A stretch of DNA of 64,000 bases from Arthrobacter sp. ok362 (GTDB lineage Bacteria > Actinomycetota > Actinomycetes > Actinomycetales > Micrococcaceae): assembly GCF_900102785.1 (NCBI RefSeq), contig NZ_FNGC01000005.1:124001-188000 (forward strand), written 5' to 3'. The translations under genes and the position numbers were made by a program. The notes under the pieces are model-generated. The model saw only the letters and a list, made by a program, of their open reading frames with translations, was not told the DNA's origin and searched no databases. Positions within the stretch are counted from its first letter, which is position 1; every line of letters starts with the position of its first letter. This document shows positions 38,361 through 46,095 of the stretch, piece by piece.

Positions 38361-39233
38361 CTACTGGCCGCCGCGGCGGGCCGGCTGGGCCACGTTGACA
38401 GTGTGAATGGCGCGGAGCAATTTCGCCGGGAAATAGACCGAGAAGAAGACCACCATGGGTGCCTTCAGCGCCATCTTCTTGACGTTGTGGGCCTTGTAGG
38501 TGCGGTCGAAGCGCGTCACGTAGTAGCGGTAATCCCGCGGCGAGTCCTCAAGCCGCCGGGCCGACATACCCGAAATCATCTGCGCCCAGTACTGGATCCG
38601 GAGCTCGTGGTCGGCCAGGTGCAGCGAAAGGTCGATGTCCTCGTGCATCTCGTCCCGCTCGTCCCGGCAGGCTTCTGTTCGGATGGTTTCCCAGGCCGAG
38701 CGGCGCAGTGCCATGTTGGACCCGAAGAGGAAGTGATACTGGTGCTTAGCAAGCCTGAGCATCAGCTGACGCATTCTGTCGTCTGCCTTGAGCCCAAACC
38801 GGCGCAGGGGCATGTCGTAATAGACCACCGGACCGGTCGCAGCGTGCACAGACTCGTCAGCGAAGGCTTCCTGCACCTGCTCCACCCAGTCCGGTTCCAG
38901 CACGGAATCGGCGTCGATCCGCCCGAGGATGTCGCCCGTGGCGTGGTCCAGACCGAAATTGCGTGTGGGGATGAGCCCCTGATCGCGGTCCTGGCTGAGC
39001 AGGATGATGGGACTCTCCGGGTACTCCAGCTGCATCTGCCGCACGATCTCCGCCGTGCGGTCCTTGGACAGGTTGTCCACCACAATGATTTCGTGCGCAG
39101 GGACCGACTGATAAACCGCGGCGATCAGACACTGCCGGATGACGCTTTCCTCGTTGTACGCCGGGATCACAATAGATACAGTCGGCGGCGGAGCAATGAG
39201 CAAGGCATCCTGGGGTGATCTATGGGGTGACAT
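38361..39233 (-). CDS. Family 2 glycosyltransferase
   Basis: A 290-residue GT-A enzyme. It has VSIVIPAYNEESVIRQCL at the nucleotide-sugar site, the metal-binding DAD in GRIDADSVLEPDW, and an ED motif (MHEDIDLSLHL) typical of inverting GT2 enzymes. A C-terminal hydrophobic segment (MVVFFSVYFPAKLL) suggests membrane association. The ATG at 39233 is chosen because it starts just before the conserved domain; there is no clear Shine-Dalgarno and a TAAATT -10-like element is close, so it may be leaderless. Product unknown. Confidence 0.87.
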   Translation of the reverse strand: MSPHRSPQDALLIAPPPTVSIVIPAYNEESVIRQCLIAAVYQSVPAHEIIVVDNLSKDRTAEIVRQMQLEYPESPIILLSQDRDQGLIPTRNFGLDHATGDILGRIDADSVLEPDWVEQVQEAFADESVHAATGPVVYYDMPLRRFGLKADDRMRQLMLRLAKHQYHFLFGSNMALRRSAWETIRTEACRDERDEMHEDIDLSLHLADHELRIQYWAQMISGMSARRLEDSPRDYRYYVTRFDRTYKAHNVKKMALKAPMVVFFSVYFPAKLLRAIHTVNVAQPARRGGQ

Positions 39234-39319
39234 CAACACAAATTTAGCATCTAGCCTGGCATTTGAAGGGGGACCGCGACGCGCCTCCGTCACGCCGTGT
39301 GAAAGCTGGCGGGTGAAAC

Positions 39320-39356
39320 AAAAGGAGGGATCCCGCCGTAGCGGAATCCCTCCCTG
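39320..39356 (-). terminator. Intrinsic terminator of the helical-protein gene
   Basis: On the minus strand a GGAGGGAT-CCGC stem pairs with GCGG-ATCCCTCC (one mismatch on each side) and is followed by TTTTGTTTC. It lies about 80 bases after the stop at 39434. Confidence 0.75.
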
Positions 39357-39433
39357 GGAGAGTGCAGGACACCTGCCGGCAGCCGGACTGCCTCTGGCAG
39401 AGCCTCGACCCAGCCGGCCTGTGCCAGCCGGAG

Positions 39434-40420
39434 CTACTGGCCCGGCTTGTTTGCCCCGTTGTTCAGGTTGGACGCGATGTTGCGGACGGCCGTCTTGGCA
39501 TCGGTGGCCACCTTTGCGGAAGTCTTCGCGGTGTCGTCGGCAACGTCTTTGGCCGCTTCCTTCACCTTGTCCGCCGCGTCCGCTGCGGGCCCGGATGCCT
39601 CGGTGGAAGCCTCGGCCGCAGAGTCCGCTGCCGCAACAGTCGCGGAGCCGGCCTTGTCGGCGGCGTCCTTCAGCGTTTCGCCGGCAGGGGTGGCCGCGGG
39701 AGCAGGCTTTACCGGCGTCGGTACCTTCCAGGGGTCCTCCACCGGCTTGGATGCCTTCCAGGCGGCGACACCGGCGGCAACTGCGGCAGCGATGATGCCG
39801 AAGATCAACAGGCCGCGGTGTTTGGGTTTCTGCTGCTTGGCAAGCTTGGCGCTAGCCGTCTTGCTGACATCGCTGGCGGCCGCCTTGATGTTCTTTCGTG
39901 CAGTCTTTGCGTGTCCCTTGGCAGTCTGGGCCTGCGCCTGGACACCATGGACCACACCAGAATCAATAAGCATCTGTGCGACGGCGTCCACGTGGGCCGG
40001 AGCGTTTTCCAGCGTGCGGTGGACGGCCACGGAAGCCTGCCCAATCTGGTCGGAAAGCCTGGGAAGGTACTCGACAACCACCCGGTCGCGTGCGTTGGCG
40101 ATGACAGGTGCTGCCCTGTCCACAGCCTCGTGCAGGCGCGGCGTCGCGCTTTCCGCGGCGTCGTTAATCTTCGGCGCAAGCTGGGCCAGGCCATCCTGAA
40201 GGCGGGGGGTGACGGTGGCAACGCCACCGGCCAGATTGTAAGCCGCCGACTTGAGCCCCTCCTGGATTTTGGGAGAGGCGGTGTCCAGCCCGTGCTGCAG
40301 CCGGGGAACAGCCCAGTTCACGGCCGCCTCAACCCGCGGGGCCGCCCAATCCTTGGCGCTGTCTACTCCGGTGCTGACTGACTGCTCCAGGTCACGGGCA
40401 ATACGATCCGTTTTCTTCAC
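39434..40420 (-). CDS. Helical-repeat, single-pass membrane protein of unknown function
   Basis: A 328-residue protein I cannot assign to a named family. Residues 1-165 are amphipathic helices with a loose 11-22-residue repeat built around AxPRL (APRVEAAVNWAVPRLQHGLD, later TPRLQDGLAQLAPK). A membrane helix follows (GLLIFGIIAAAVAAGVAAW, about residues 205-225). The C-terminal 100 residues are Ala/Lys/Asp-rich (DAADKVKEAAKDVADDTAK), like LEA or apolipoprotein-type helices. It may coat membranes or act in stress; this is inference from composition. Confidence 0.7.
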   Translation of the reverse strand: MKKTDRIARDLEQSVSTGVDSAKDWAAPRVEAAVNWAVPRLQHGLDTASPKIQEGLKSAAYNLAGGVATVTPRLQDGLAQLAPKINDAAESATPRLHEAVDRAAPVIANARDRVVVEYLPRLSDQIGQASVAVHRTLENAPAHVDAVAQMLIDSGVVHGVQAQAQTAKGHAKTARKNIKAAASDVSKTASAKLAKQQKPKHRGLLIFGIIAAAVAAGVAAWKASKPVEDPWKVPTPVKPAPAATPAGETLKDAADKAGSATVAAADSAAEASTEASGPAADAADKVKEAAKDVADDTAKTSAKVATDAKTAVRNIASNLNNGANKPGQ

Positions 40421-40575
40421 AACTACCTCCCGATTAATGTGACGGTTCTGTTGTTAGCCTACGTGTCTAGGAACGCACCGGCTATTCTTCAGACCGATTT
40501 CCAGTGGATTTCACCCAGCGCGGAACTGACTGTGCGGCCCTATGTGGGCGGGGCCGTCATGGAAGAATGGGCGCT

Positions 40576-41121
40576 ATGACTGCCAACGCAACCGCAAAAG
40601 CCACTATCCACACGAGCCTCGGCGACATCGTCGTCAACCTCTATGGCAACCACGCGCCGAAGACCGTCGACAACTTCGTCGGGCTGGCCACCGGTGAGAA
40701 GGCCTGGACCCACCCGGAAACGGGCGAGGACAAGACCGGCACGCCGCTCTACAACGGCACCATCTTCCACCGCATCATCAAGGACTTCATGATCCAGGCG
40801 GGCGATCCCCTGGGTCGCGGCACCGGTGGACCGGGCTACAAGTTCGACGATGAAATCCATCCGGAACTGACTTTCAACGAGCCATACAAGCTGGCCATGG
40901 CCAACGCCGGTGTCCAGATGGGGCGCGGCACCAACGGTTCGCAGTTCTTCATCACCACCATCCCCACCGACTGGCTGCAGGGCAAGCACAGCATCTTTGG
41001 TGAGGTCGCCGATGCGGACTCCAAAAAGGTCGTCGACGCGATCGAAGGCGTCCGCACCGGCATGGGCGACCGCCCCGTCGAGGATGTCACCATCAACAGC
41101 ATTGACATCGAAAAGCTCTAA
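40576..41121 (+). CDS. Peptidyl-prolyl cis-trans isomerase, cyclophilin type
   Basis: A 181-residue cytoplasmic cyclophilin. Characteristic blocks: FHRIIKDFMIQAGDP, with the catalytic arginine, MANAGVQMGRGTNGSQFFIT and HSIFGEVADA. No signal peptide. The ATG at 40576 gives MTANATAKATIHTS; an ATG three codons earlier is also possible. It is followed directly by the rhomboid gene. This is the position of ppiA in Mycobacterium. Confidence 0.95.
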   Translation: MTANATAKATIHTSLGDIVVNLYGNHAPKTVDNFVGLATGEKAWTHPETGEDKTGTPLYNGTIFHRIIKDFMIQAGDPLGRGTGGPGYKFDDEIHPELTFNEPYKLAMANAGVQMGRGTNGSQFFITTIPTDWLQGKHSIFGEVADADSKKVVDAIEGVRTGMGDRPVEDVTINSIDIEKL

Positions 41122-41130
41122 CCCCACACC

Positions 41131-41997
41131 ATGAGCTACGGAGTTCCGGCGGCAGAGCCGTCCGCAGAGGTCCCGGTATGCCCCAGGCACCCGGACCGGC
41201 CCGCCTATGTGCGCTGCCAGCGGTGCGGGCGCCCTGCGTGCCCCGACTGCCAGCGGGCGGCCGCCGTCGGATTCCAATGCGTTGACTGTGTCAACGAAAC
41301 CAAACGCACGACCCCGACAGTCCGGACCGTCTACGGCGGCGCCGTGACCGTCGGCAAACCCGTGGTCACTTTCGTGATCATCGGGCTGTGCGCCCTTGTC
41401 TACGCACTGCAGTGGATAGTTCCCAACGATGGGATCTACCAGCAACTGGCCTACGCTCCCGCCCTGACTGACGTGGAACCGTGGCGGCTGCTCACCTCGG
41501 CGTTCCTGCACTCGCAGGGATTCCTGCTCCACATCGTCCTGAACATGTACACGTTGTGGATTTTCGGCCAGATCCTTGAGCCACTGCTTGGCCACGCCCG
41601 CTTCCTGGCCATCTACCTGCTCTCGGCCGTCGGCGGATCCGTCGGCTTCCTCCTGCTGACCCCGGTATATCCCGTGAACGGCCCCGTGGGACTCGTGGGT
41701 GCCTCCGGCGCCATTTTCGGGCTGTTCGGCGCGCTGCTGGTGGTCCAGCGTCAACGCGGCGGCGAAGTCCGCCAACTCCTGGTCCTGATCGCCATCAACG
41801 GCGTCATCGGCTTCATGGTGCCCCAGATCGCGTGGCAGGCCCATCTCGGCGGCCTCGTAACCGGCGCCCTGAGCGCCGCTGTCATTGCCTACACCCCCCG
41901 CGGTCCCCGGCAGTCCCTGGTGCAGGCCATCGGCCTCGCCGCGGTCCTTGCCCTGGTGATCGTCGTGTCCGTCGTCCGGATGGCCAGCGCCGGCTAA
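41131..41997 (+). CDS. Rhomboid-family intramembrane serine protease
   Basis: A 288-residue rhomboid with an N-terminal zinc-ribbon/B-box-like module (CPRHPDRPAYVRCQRCG then CPDC and CVDC), common in actinobacterial members. Six or seven membrane segments follow. The catalytic serine is in GLVGASGAIFGLFGA and the histidine in AWQAHLGGLVTG. It lies ten bases after the cyclophilin gene. Substrates are unknown. Confidence 0.92.
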   Translation: MSYGVPAAEPSAEVPVCPRHPDRPAYVRCQRCGRPACPDCQRAAAVGFQCVDCVNETKRTTPTVRTVYGGAVTVGKPVVTFVIIGLCALVYALQWIVPNDGIYQQLAYAPALTDVEPWRLLTSAFLHSQGFLLHIVLNMYTLWIFGQILEPLLGHARFLAIYLLSAVGGSVGFLLLTPVYPVNGPVGLVGASGAIFGLFGALLVVQRQRGGEVRQLLVLIAINGVIGFMVPQIAWQAHLGGLVTGALSAAVIAYTPRGPRQSLVQAIGLAAVLALVIVVSVVRMASAG

Positions 41998-43241
41998 TCC
42001 AGCGCCGGCTAATTGCGACTGCGTCCCGCGGCGGCGCCCCTAGTATGCCTCTCCCTGCTTTGCTGTGCACCCCAGCGGCAGCCCCTGCTGGTTAACCCTT
42101 GTGGCGACGCTGCCGTGCACCTCTCTTCCAGTCCGGATCCGTCCGGGGGCACTTCGACACGAAGAAACCGCTTCTAGCCGACATATCGCGGTGACCGGCC
42201 CTCGAAGTCGCCCCGGACGGCGCCCCCACTCAGCTTGCCGGCAGGATCCCGGGCATCCGGCTGCACCCCGCAGAAAGCCAGACCGGAACCGGCATGGAGT
42301 ACTGCGCGCGGAAGTTTTCCACATGGGTTATCCACATTGTTAATAACTTACAAGCGTGTAGTTCACAGCGGCGACCTGGATCTGACCGCCCGAGCTGGCG
42401 ATTTTCCAGCGTTCAGGGGATGCGGCCGGCCTGATCTCCACACCTGTGGATAACTTCTGTGGGTTGTCCTGTTAGTAAGTGGACAACTTTGATCATTGAG
42501 TCCGTTACTTCCGCCGGCCGGAACCACGCGCTTCAGGGTCGTGCGGCCCCTAACGAACTGTCTCTGCCGCACTCTTCATCGTGCTGCCTTATCGCGCTGC
42601 TAAATCGCGCGGCGGTGTCGCTGCTGCCAAGGGTCAGGAGCCCCACAGCCGCCAGGAGCGGAACTGCGCACCTGCGACAGCCGGGGGTGTTTCAACAGGG
42701 TTATTCACAGAGTTAATAACTTGTCGGTCTGAGTATCCACGCGAATTCGCCCGCTTCATGGCGCCACCGCGGGGTTTGAGCCTCCTCCGTCCCGCCGGTT
42801 ATCCCCAGCTGTGGATAAGTTGTGGGTAGAGGACTGTTACTAAGTGGATAACTTTTTCGGAGTGCGGACCCGGACCGGCAGATCCGTTCAGGCGCGTTCG
42901 AGTACCAACGTCCACGTCCGCCAGGCGCCAAATTGGGGCTTGGAGCCGGGCGCGGCACTTATCCACAAGCAATCCACACTGTTAATAACTTACAGCTGTG
43001 TAATTCACCTGCGGCGGGTCCGTCGCCGTCTTCTGTCCGCCCGGCACTGGGCCGTGACGCGAGCCGCGGCGGGCAGATATGCGGAAACTTATAAACAATG
43101 TGGATAAGTTTCCCCAGACTTGTGCACAGCTGTGGATAAACGGCATCCTCCGCTGCGCGGCACACGGCTGAGCACTGCGTGAGCTCCGCACGCGGTCGGC
43201 AGAGGTGCGGCCAGGTCAGGGGACTACACCGGCCCGCAGTG
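41998..43241. other. Gene-free spacer between rhomboid and tag
   Basis: About 1.24 kb with no supported gene on either strand. The right 0.8 kb is packed with DnaA boxes and associated repeats, described separately. The left 300 bases (41998-42300) are ordinary GC-rich sequence in which I see nothing, apart from a short direct repeat of CCAGCGCCGGCTAAT across the rhomboid stop. Confidence 0.75.
42326..43139. promoter_or_regulatory. Dense DnaA-box cluster with linked GTTAATAACTT motif
   Basis: Seven exact TTATNCACA boxes: plus strand 42328-42336, 42701-42709, 42959-42967; minus strand 42445-42453, 42810-42818, 43099-43107, 43131-43139. One-mismatch boxes include 42799, 42843 and 42970. GTTAATAACTT occurs three times (42339-42349, 42712-42722, 42981-42991), each two bases after a box or box-like CCACA. 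The segments 42326-42370 and 42968-43012 align over about 45 bases. CTGTTA(G/C)TAAGTGGA occurs at about 42470 and 42834 in front of minus-strand boxes. This looks like a DnaA-titration or origin-accessory locus. Confidence 0.7.
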
Positions 43242-43847
43242 TTAGTGCGGCCAAACGCCCGACGTTCCGCGCCGGTGGCTGTCCAGCAGATGGGTGTCCA
43301 CCATTCCGATAGCCTCCATGAGCGCGAACATCGTGGTGGGCCCGACGAAGGCGAAGCCCTTCTTGCGCAGCGCCTTCGAGAGCGCGATGGACTCGGCCGA
43401 GGTGGTGGGGACCTGGTCGTGGGAGCTGGGCCGGGGTGTGGCCACCGGCTGGAAGCCCCACACGAAGTCAACCAGGCCGCCGTCGTCCCTCAACGCCAGA
43501 GTAGCCCGGGCATTGGTGATGGTTGCCTGGATCTTCAGCCGGTTACGGACGATCCCGGCATCGAGCATGAGCCGCTCAACGTCGGCGTCCGTGAAGAGGG
43601 CCACGAGTTCCGGGTCGAAGTCCTTGAATGCCGCGCGGAAGGCCGGCCGCTTGCGCAGAATCGTCGCCCAGGACAGGCCCGCCTGGAACCCCTCGAGGCT
43701 GATTCGTTCGTAGAGGCCGTGCTCATCCCGGACGGGCATGCCCCACTCGGTGTCGTAGTACTCGCGCAGCATGGGATCAACAGATGCCCACACCGGCCGC
43801 GCCAGTCCGTCGTCGCCAATGGTTGCGCCGTTTAATGCCGGGGTCAT
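43242..43847 (-). CDS. tag: DNA-3-methyladenine glycosylase I-like protein
   Basis: A 201-residue member of the Tag family of base-excision repair glycosylases. Alignment blocks are YYDTEWGMPV, LEGFQAGLSWATILRKR, DAGIVRNRLKIQATITNA and GFAFVGPTTMFALMEAIG. Start at the ATG 43847, which has AAGGAATC upstream. Relative to E. coli Tag, three of four zinc ligands appear changed (Cys4 to Pro, His17 to Tyr, Cys179 to Ser), while the recognition core is kept. It is probably folded and possibly active without zinc. Confidence 0.88.
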   Translation of the reverse strand: MTPALNGATIGDDGLARPVWASVDPMLREYYDTEWGMPVRDEHGLYERISLEGFQAGLSWATILRKRPAFRAAFKDFDPELVALFTDADVERLMLDAGIVRNRLKIQATITNARATLALRDDGGLVDFVWGFQPVATPRPSSHDQVPTTSAESIALSKALRKKGFAFVGPTTMFALMEAIGMVDTHLLDSHRRGTSGVWPH

Positions 43848-43953
43848 CTGGATTCCTTCGCTGGGGCCGGGGATTAGTGCCGGGGGATTAACGACGACGG
43901 CCGGCACACTGTGTGTACCGGCCCGTCAGGGATTTGCGCCGCGGGGCCCTGGT

Positions 43954-44208
43954 TCAGGAACGCCAGCGCGTGGTCATCAGGAACCCGATGATCGCGATTC
44001 CGAATCCAGCGACGATGTTCCACGAGGCCCAAGACTGAACCGGGAAGGCGCCCTCGGTGATGTAGAACGTGATGATCCACAGCAGGCCAATGATCATCAG
44101 GCCAAACATGACGGGCTTGAACCAGACCGGATTGGGCTTGTAGGCCTCCGCAGCAGAAGTCTGCGGGGCCACACGGGCAGTCCTTTTACGCGGCTTCGAC
44201 TCGGGCAC
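43954..44208 (-). CDS. crgA: Cell-division protein CrgA
   Basis: An 84-residue actinobacterial divisome protein. After a basic N-terminus (PESKPRKRTARV) it has two membrane helices (PVMFGLMIIGLLWIITFYI and IVAGFGIAIIGFLMTT). The GTG at 44208 has AAGGAGG upstream. CrgA binds FtsZ/FtsI-type proteins and coordinates septal peptidoglycan synthesis. It occupies the same place as Rv0011c, next to the srtE-pabA-pknB region. Confidence 0.93.
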   Translation of the reverse strand: MPESKPRKRTARVAPQTSAAEAYKPNPVWFKPVMFGLMIIGLLWIITFYITEGAFPVQSWASWNIVAGFGIAIIGFLMTTRWRS

Positions 44209-44383
44209 TGATCCTCCTTGGCGGCTGGAACAAGAGCGGCAACGTGGCTTGATATCCTGCGGGAAGTGAGCCCCGCCGGCCAACGCGCTCTTGGTCAAGT
44301 TTGAATTCGTTTATCGGAGCCAATTCTAGCTGTAGTTCCGGCCAGACCGTGGACCCCGCAATCGCCCAGGAGGAGAACCCACA

Positions 44384-45196
44384 GTGATGCAGTTGGAGCA
44401 GGGATCCGGCCCGACGGCCCGCAGCCGCCGCGATCTGCTCCTGCGCAGCGTCCAGATCGCGGGCGAGCTGCTCATGAGCGCGGGCGCCATTCTCCTGCTC
44501 TTTGTCGTGTGGCAGCTGTGGTGGACGAATGTGGCCTCCGATGCCCGGCAGCGCGACGTCGTGAAGGACTTTGCCCGTGGGGCGGGAACAGCCGCTCCCG
44601 CAGTGCCCAGTCTGCCGGCGGCAAGCGGAGCGGCCGGCGGGGCGGCAGACAACAACGGCCCGGCGGCGGTTGCCGCCAAGCCGGTCGTTGCCCCCGAACC
44701 CGCCGAGGGCGCGACAATCGGCATTCTGTATGTTCCCCGGTTCGGTGCCGGGTACACGCGCCCCATCGTTCAGGGAACCACGCCGGCGGTGTTGGACACT
44801 CTGGGCATCGGGCACTATCGGGGCACGGCAATGCCAGGGGCCGCGGGAAACTTCGCCGTGGCCGGCCACCGGCAGACTCACGGTGCAGTCCTGGACCATA
44901 TCGACGCCTTGGTGCCCGGGGACCGGATCTATGTCCAGACCCGCGAGGGCTACTATGTCTACGTGTTCCGGAACAGCCAGACAGTCCTCCCCTCCCGGAC
45001 CGATGTACTGTTGCCGGTGCCGACGCAGCCGGGCGCCGCGCCGACGGAGAGCTACCTGACCATGACGAGCTGCAACCCGCGGTTTGGGTCCCAGGAACGC
45101 TTTGTGGCCTACGCCGTGCTGGAGCGGTGGCAACCTGTTTCCGCCGGGCCGCCGGCTGAAATTGCCCAGGCGGCCCGCGCGGCCAGGGAAGGCTGA
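44384..45196 (+). CDS. Class E sortase
   Basis: A 270-residue membrane-anchored transpeptidase. One N-terminal helix (LLMSAGAILLLFVVWQLWW) precedes the catalytic domain. The catalytic histidine is in FAVAGHRQTHG, the cysteine in TMTSCNPRFGSQERF, and the arginine in the same block. GTG/ATG tandem start with AGGAGGAG upstream. Class E sortases attach LAXTG-type proteins to the cell wall; no substrate is encoded nearby. It is the first of three rightward genes. Confidence 0.92.
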   Translation: MMQLEQGSGPTARSRRDLLLRSVQIAGELLMSAGAILLLFVVWQLWWTNVASDARQRDVVKDFARGAGTAAPAVPSLPAASGAAGGAADNNGPAAVAAKPVVAPEPAEGATIGILYVPRFGAGYTRPIVQGTTPAVLDTLGIGHYRGTAMPGAAGNFAVAGHRQTHGAVLDHIDALVPGDRIYVQTREGYYVYVFRNSQTVLPSRTDVLLPVPTQPGAAPTESYLTMTSCNPRFGSQERFVAYAVLERWQPVSAGPPAEIAQAARAAREG

Positions 45197-45199
45197 CGG

Positions 45200-45370
45200 A
45201 TGTATGGCTGGCTTTTCCGCCACCTTCCCGGTCCCTTGTGGCTCAGGATTGCGACTGCGCTGGTGCTGGCGGCCGGAGCACTGGTATTGATGGTTCAGTT
45301 CCTTTTTCCCTGGCTGGCGCAATTCACCCAGTTAACAGATTCAACGATTGGTTCAGCAAAGCACCCATGA
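45200..45370 (+). CDS. 56-residue membrane protein between sortase and pabA
   Basis: A short ORF beginning at the ATG 45200, three bases after the sortase stop, and ending with a TGA that overlaps the pabA ATG (ATGA). The product has a basic amphipathic start, MYGWLFRHLPGPLWLR, then one strong membrane helix (IATALVLAAGALVLMVQFLF) and a short polar tail. The tight coupling on both sides supports real translation. In actinobacteria a small membrane protein often occurs here. I do not know its role; a sortase accessory is a guess from position. Confidence 0.65.
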   Translation: MYGWLFRHLPGPLWLRIATALVLAAGALVLMVQFLFPWLAQFTQLTDSTIGSAKHP

Positions 45371-46008
45371 GTACAACCAAGATCCTGGTCGTAGACAACT
45401 ACGACAGCTTTGTCTACACCCTGGTCGGCTATCTCCAGGAGCTCGGTGCCGAGACCACCGTGGTCCGCAACGACGACGTCACGCTCGCCGAGGCGATCGA
45501 AATGGCCGAGGCACGGGACGGTGTTCTCATCTCTCCCGGGCCGGGGAACCCCGCCGGGGCCGGCGTCTGCATTGAGCTGATCAAATGGTGCGGCAGCCGG
45601 GACAAGCCCATGCTGGGTGTGTGCCTGGGCCACCAGGCGCTGGCGGAGGCCTACGGCGGGACGGTGACGCACGCTCCCGAACTGATGCACGGCAAGACCT
45701 CCCTCGTCGAACATCACGGAACCAGCGTGTTTGCCGGGCTGCCCTCCCCGCTCACGGCCACCCGCTACCATTCGCTGGCGGCTGTCCGAGAGAGCATCCC
45801 GGAGGTCCTGGAGATCACCGCGGAAACGGGCACCGGCGTTGTGATGGGCCTGCAGCACCGCACCGCCCCGCTCTGCGGTGTCCAGTTCCACCCGGAATCT
45901 GTCCTGACCGAAGGCGGCTACCAAATGCTGGGCAACTGGCTCGAGTCACTCGGCATGGCCGGCGCCGCTGAACGGGCAGCGGACCTGAGCCCGCTCATCA
46001 AGCACTGA
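45367..46008 (+). CDS. pabA: Aminodeoxychorismate/anthranilate synthase glutaminase subunit
   Basis: A 213-residue class I glutamine amidotransferase. It supplies ammonia for p-aminobenzoate (folate) or anthranilate (tryptophan) synthesis. The catalytic cysteine is in MLGVCLGHQALAEAYGG, and the His-Glu pair in VQFHPESVLTEGG. The N-terminus ILVVDNYDSFVYTL is standard. The ATG at 45367 is set by the overlap with the preceding ORF. The synthase subunit is not in the window, so PabA versus TrpG cannot be decided. The position is that of Rv0013. Confidence 0.93.
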   Translation: MSTTKILVVDNYDSFVYTLVGYLQELGAETTVVRNDDVTLAEAIEMAEARDGVLISPGPGNPAGAGVCIELIKWCGSRDKPMLGVCLGHQALAEAYGGTVTHAPELMHGKTSLVEHHGTSVFAGLPSPLTATRYHSLAAVRESIPEVLEITAETGTGVVMGLQHRTAPLCGVQFHPESVLTEGGYQMLGNWLESLGMAGAAERAADLSPLIKH

Positions 46009-46095
46009 CCCGGCGGTCACTGACGCGCCGGCCCTGACCCGGCCTGCCCGCGCCGGCGCGGCTGTCGCCGGCACTTCGGCGCAGCCCCGACCGGA

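Noticed and set aside
41998..43241. Integrated-plasmid origin
   Set aside because: Clustered DnaA boxes with AT-rich repeats resemble iterons, but there is no rep gene, no integrase and no break in gene order, so a chromosomal DnaA-binding locus is more likely.
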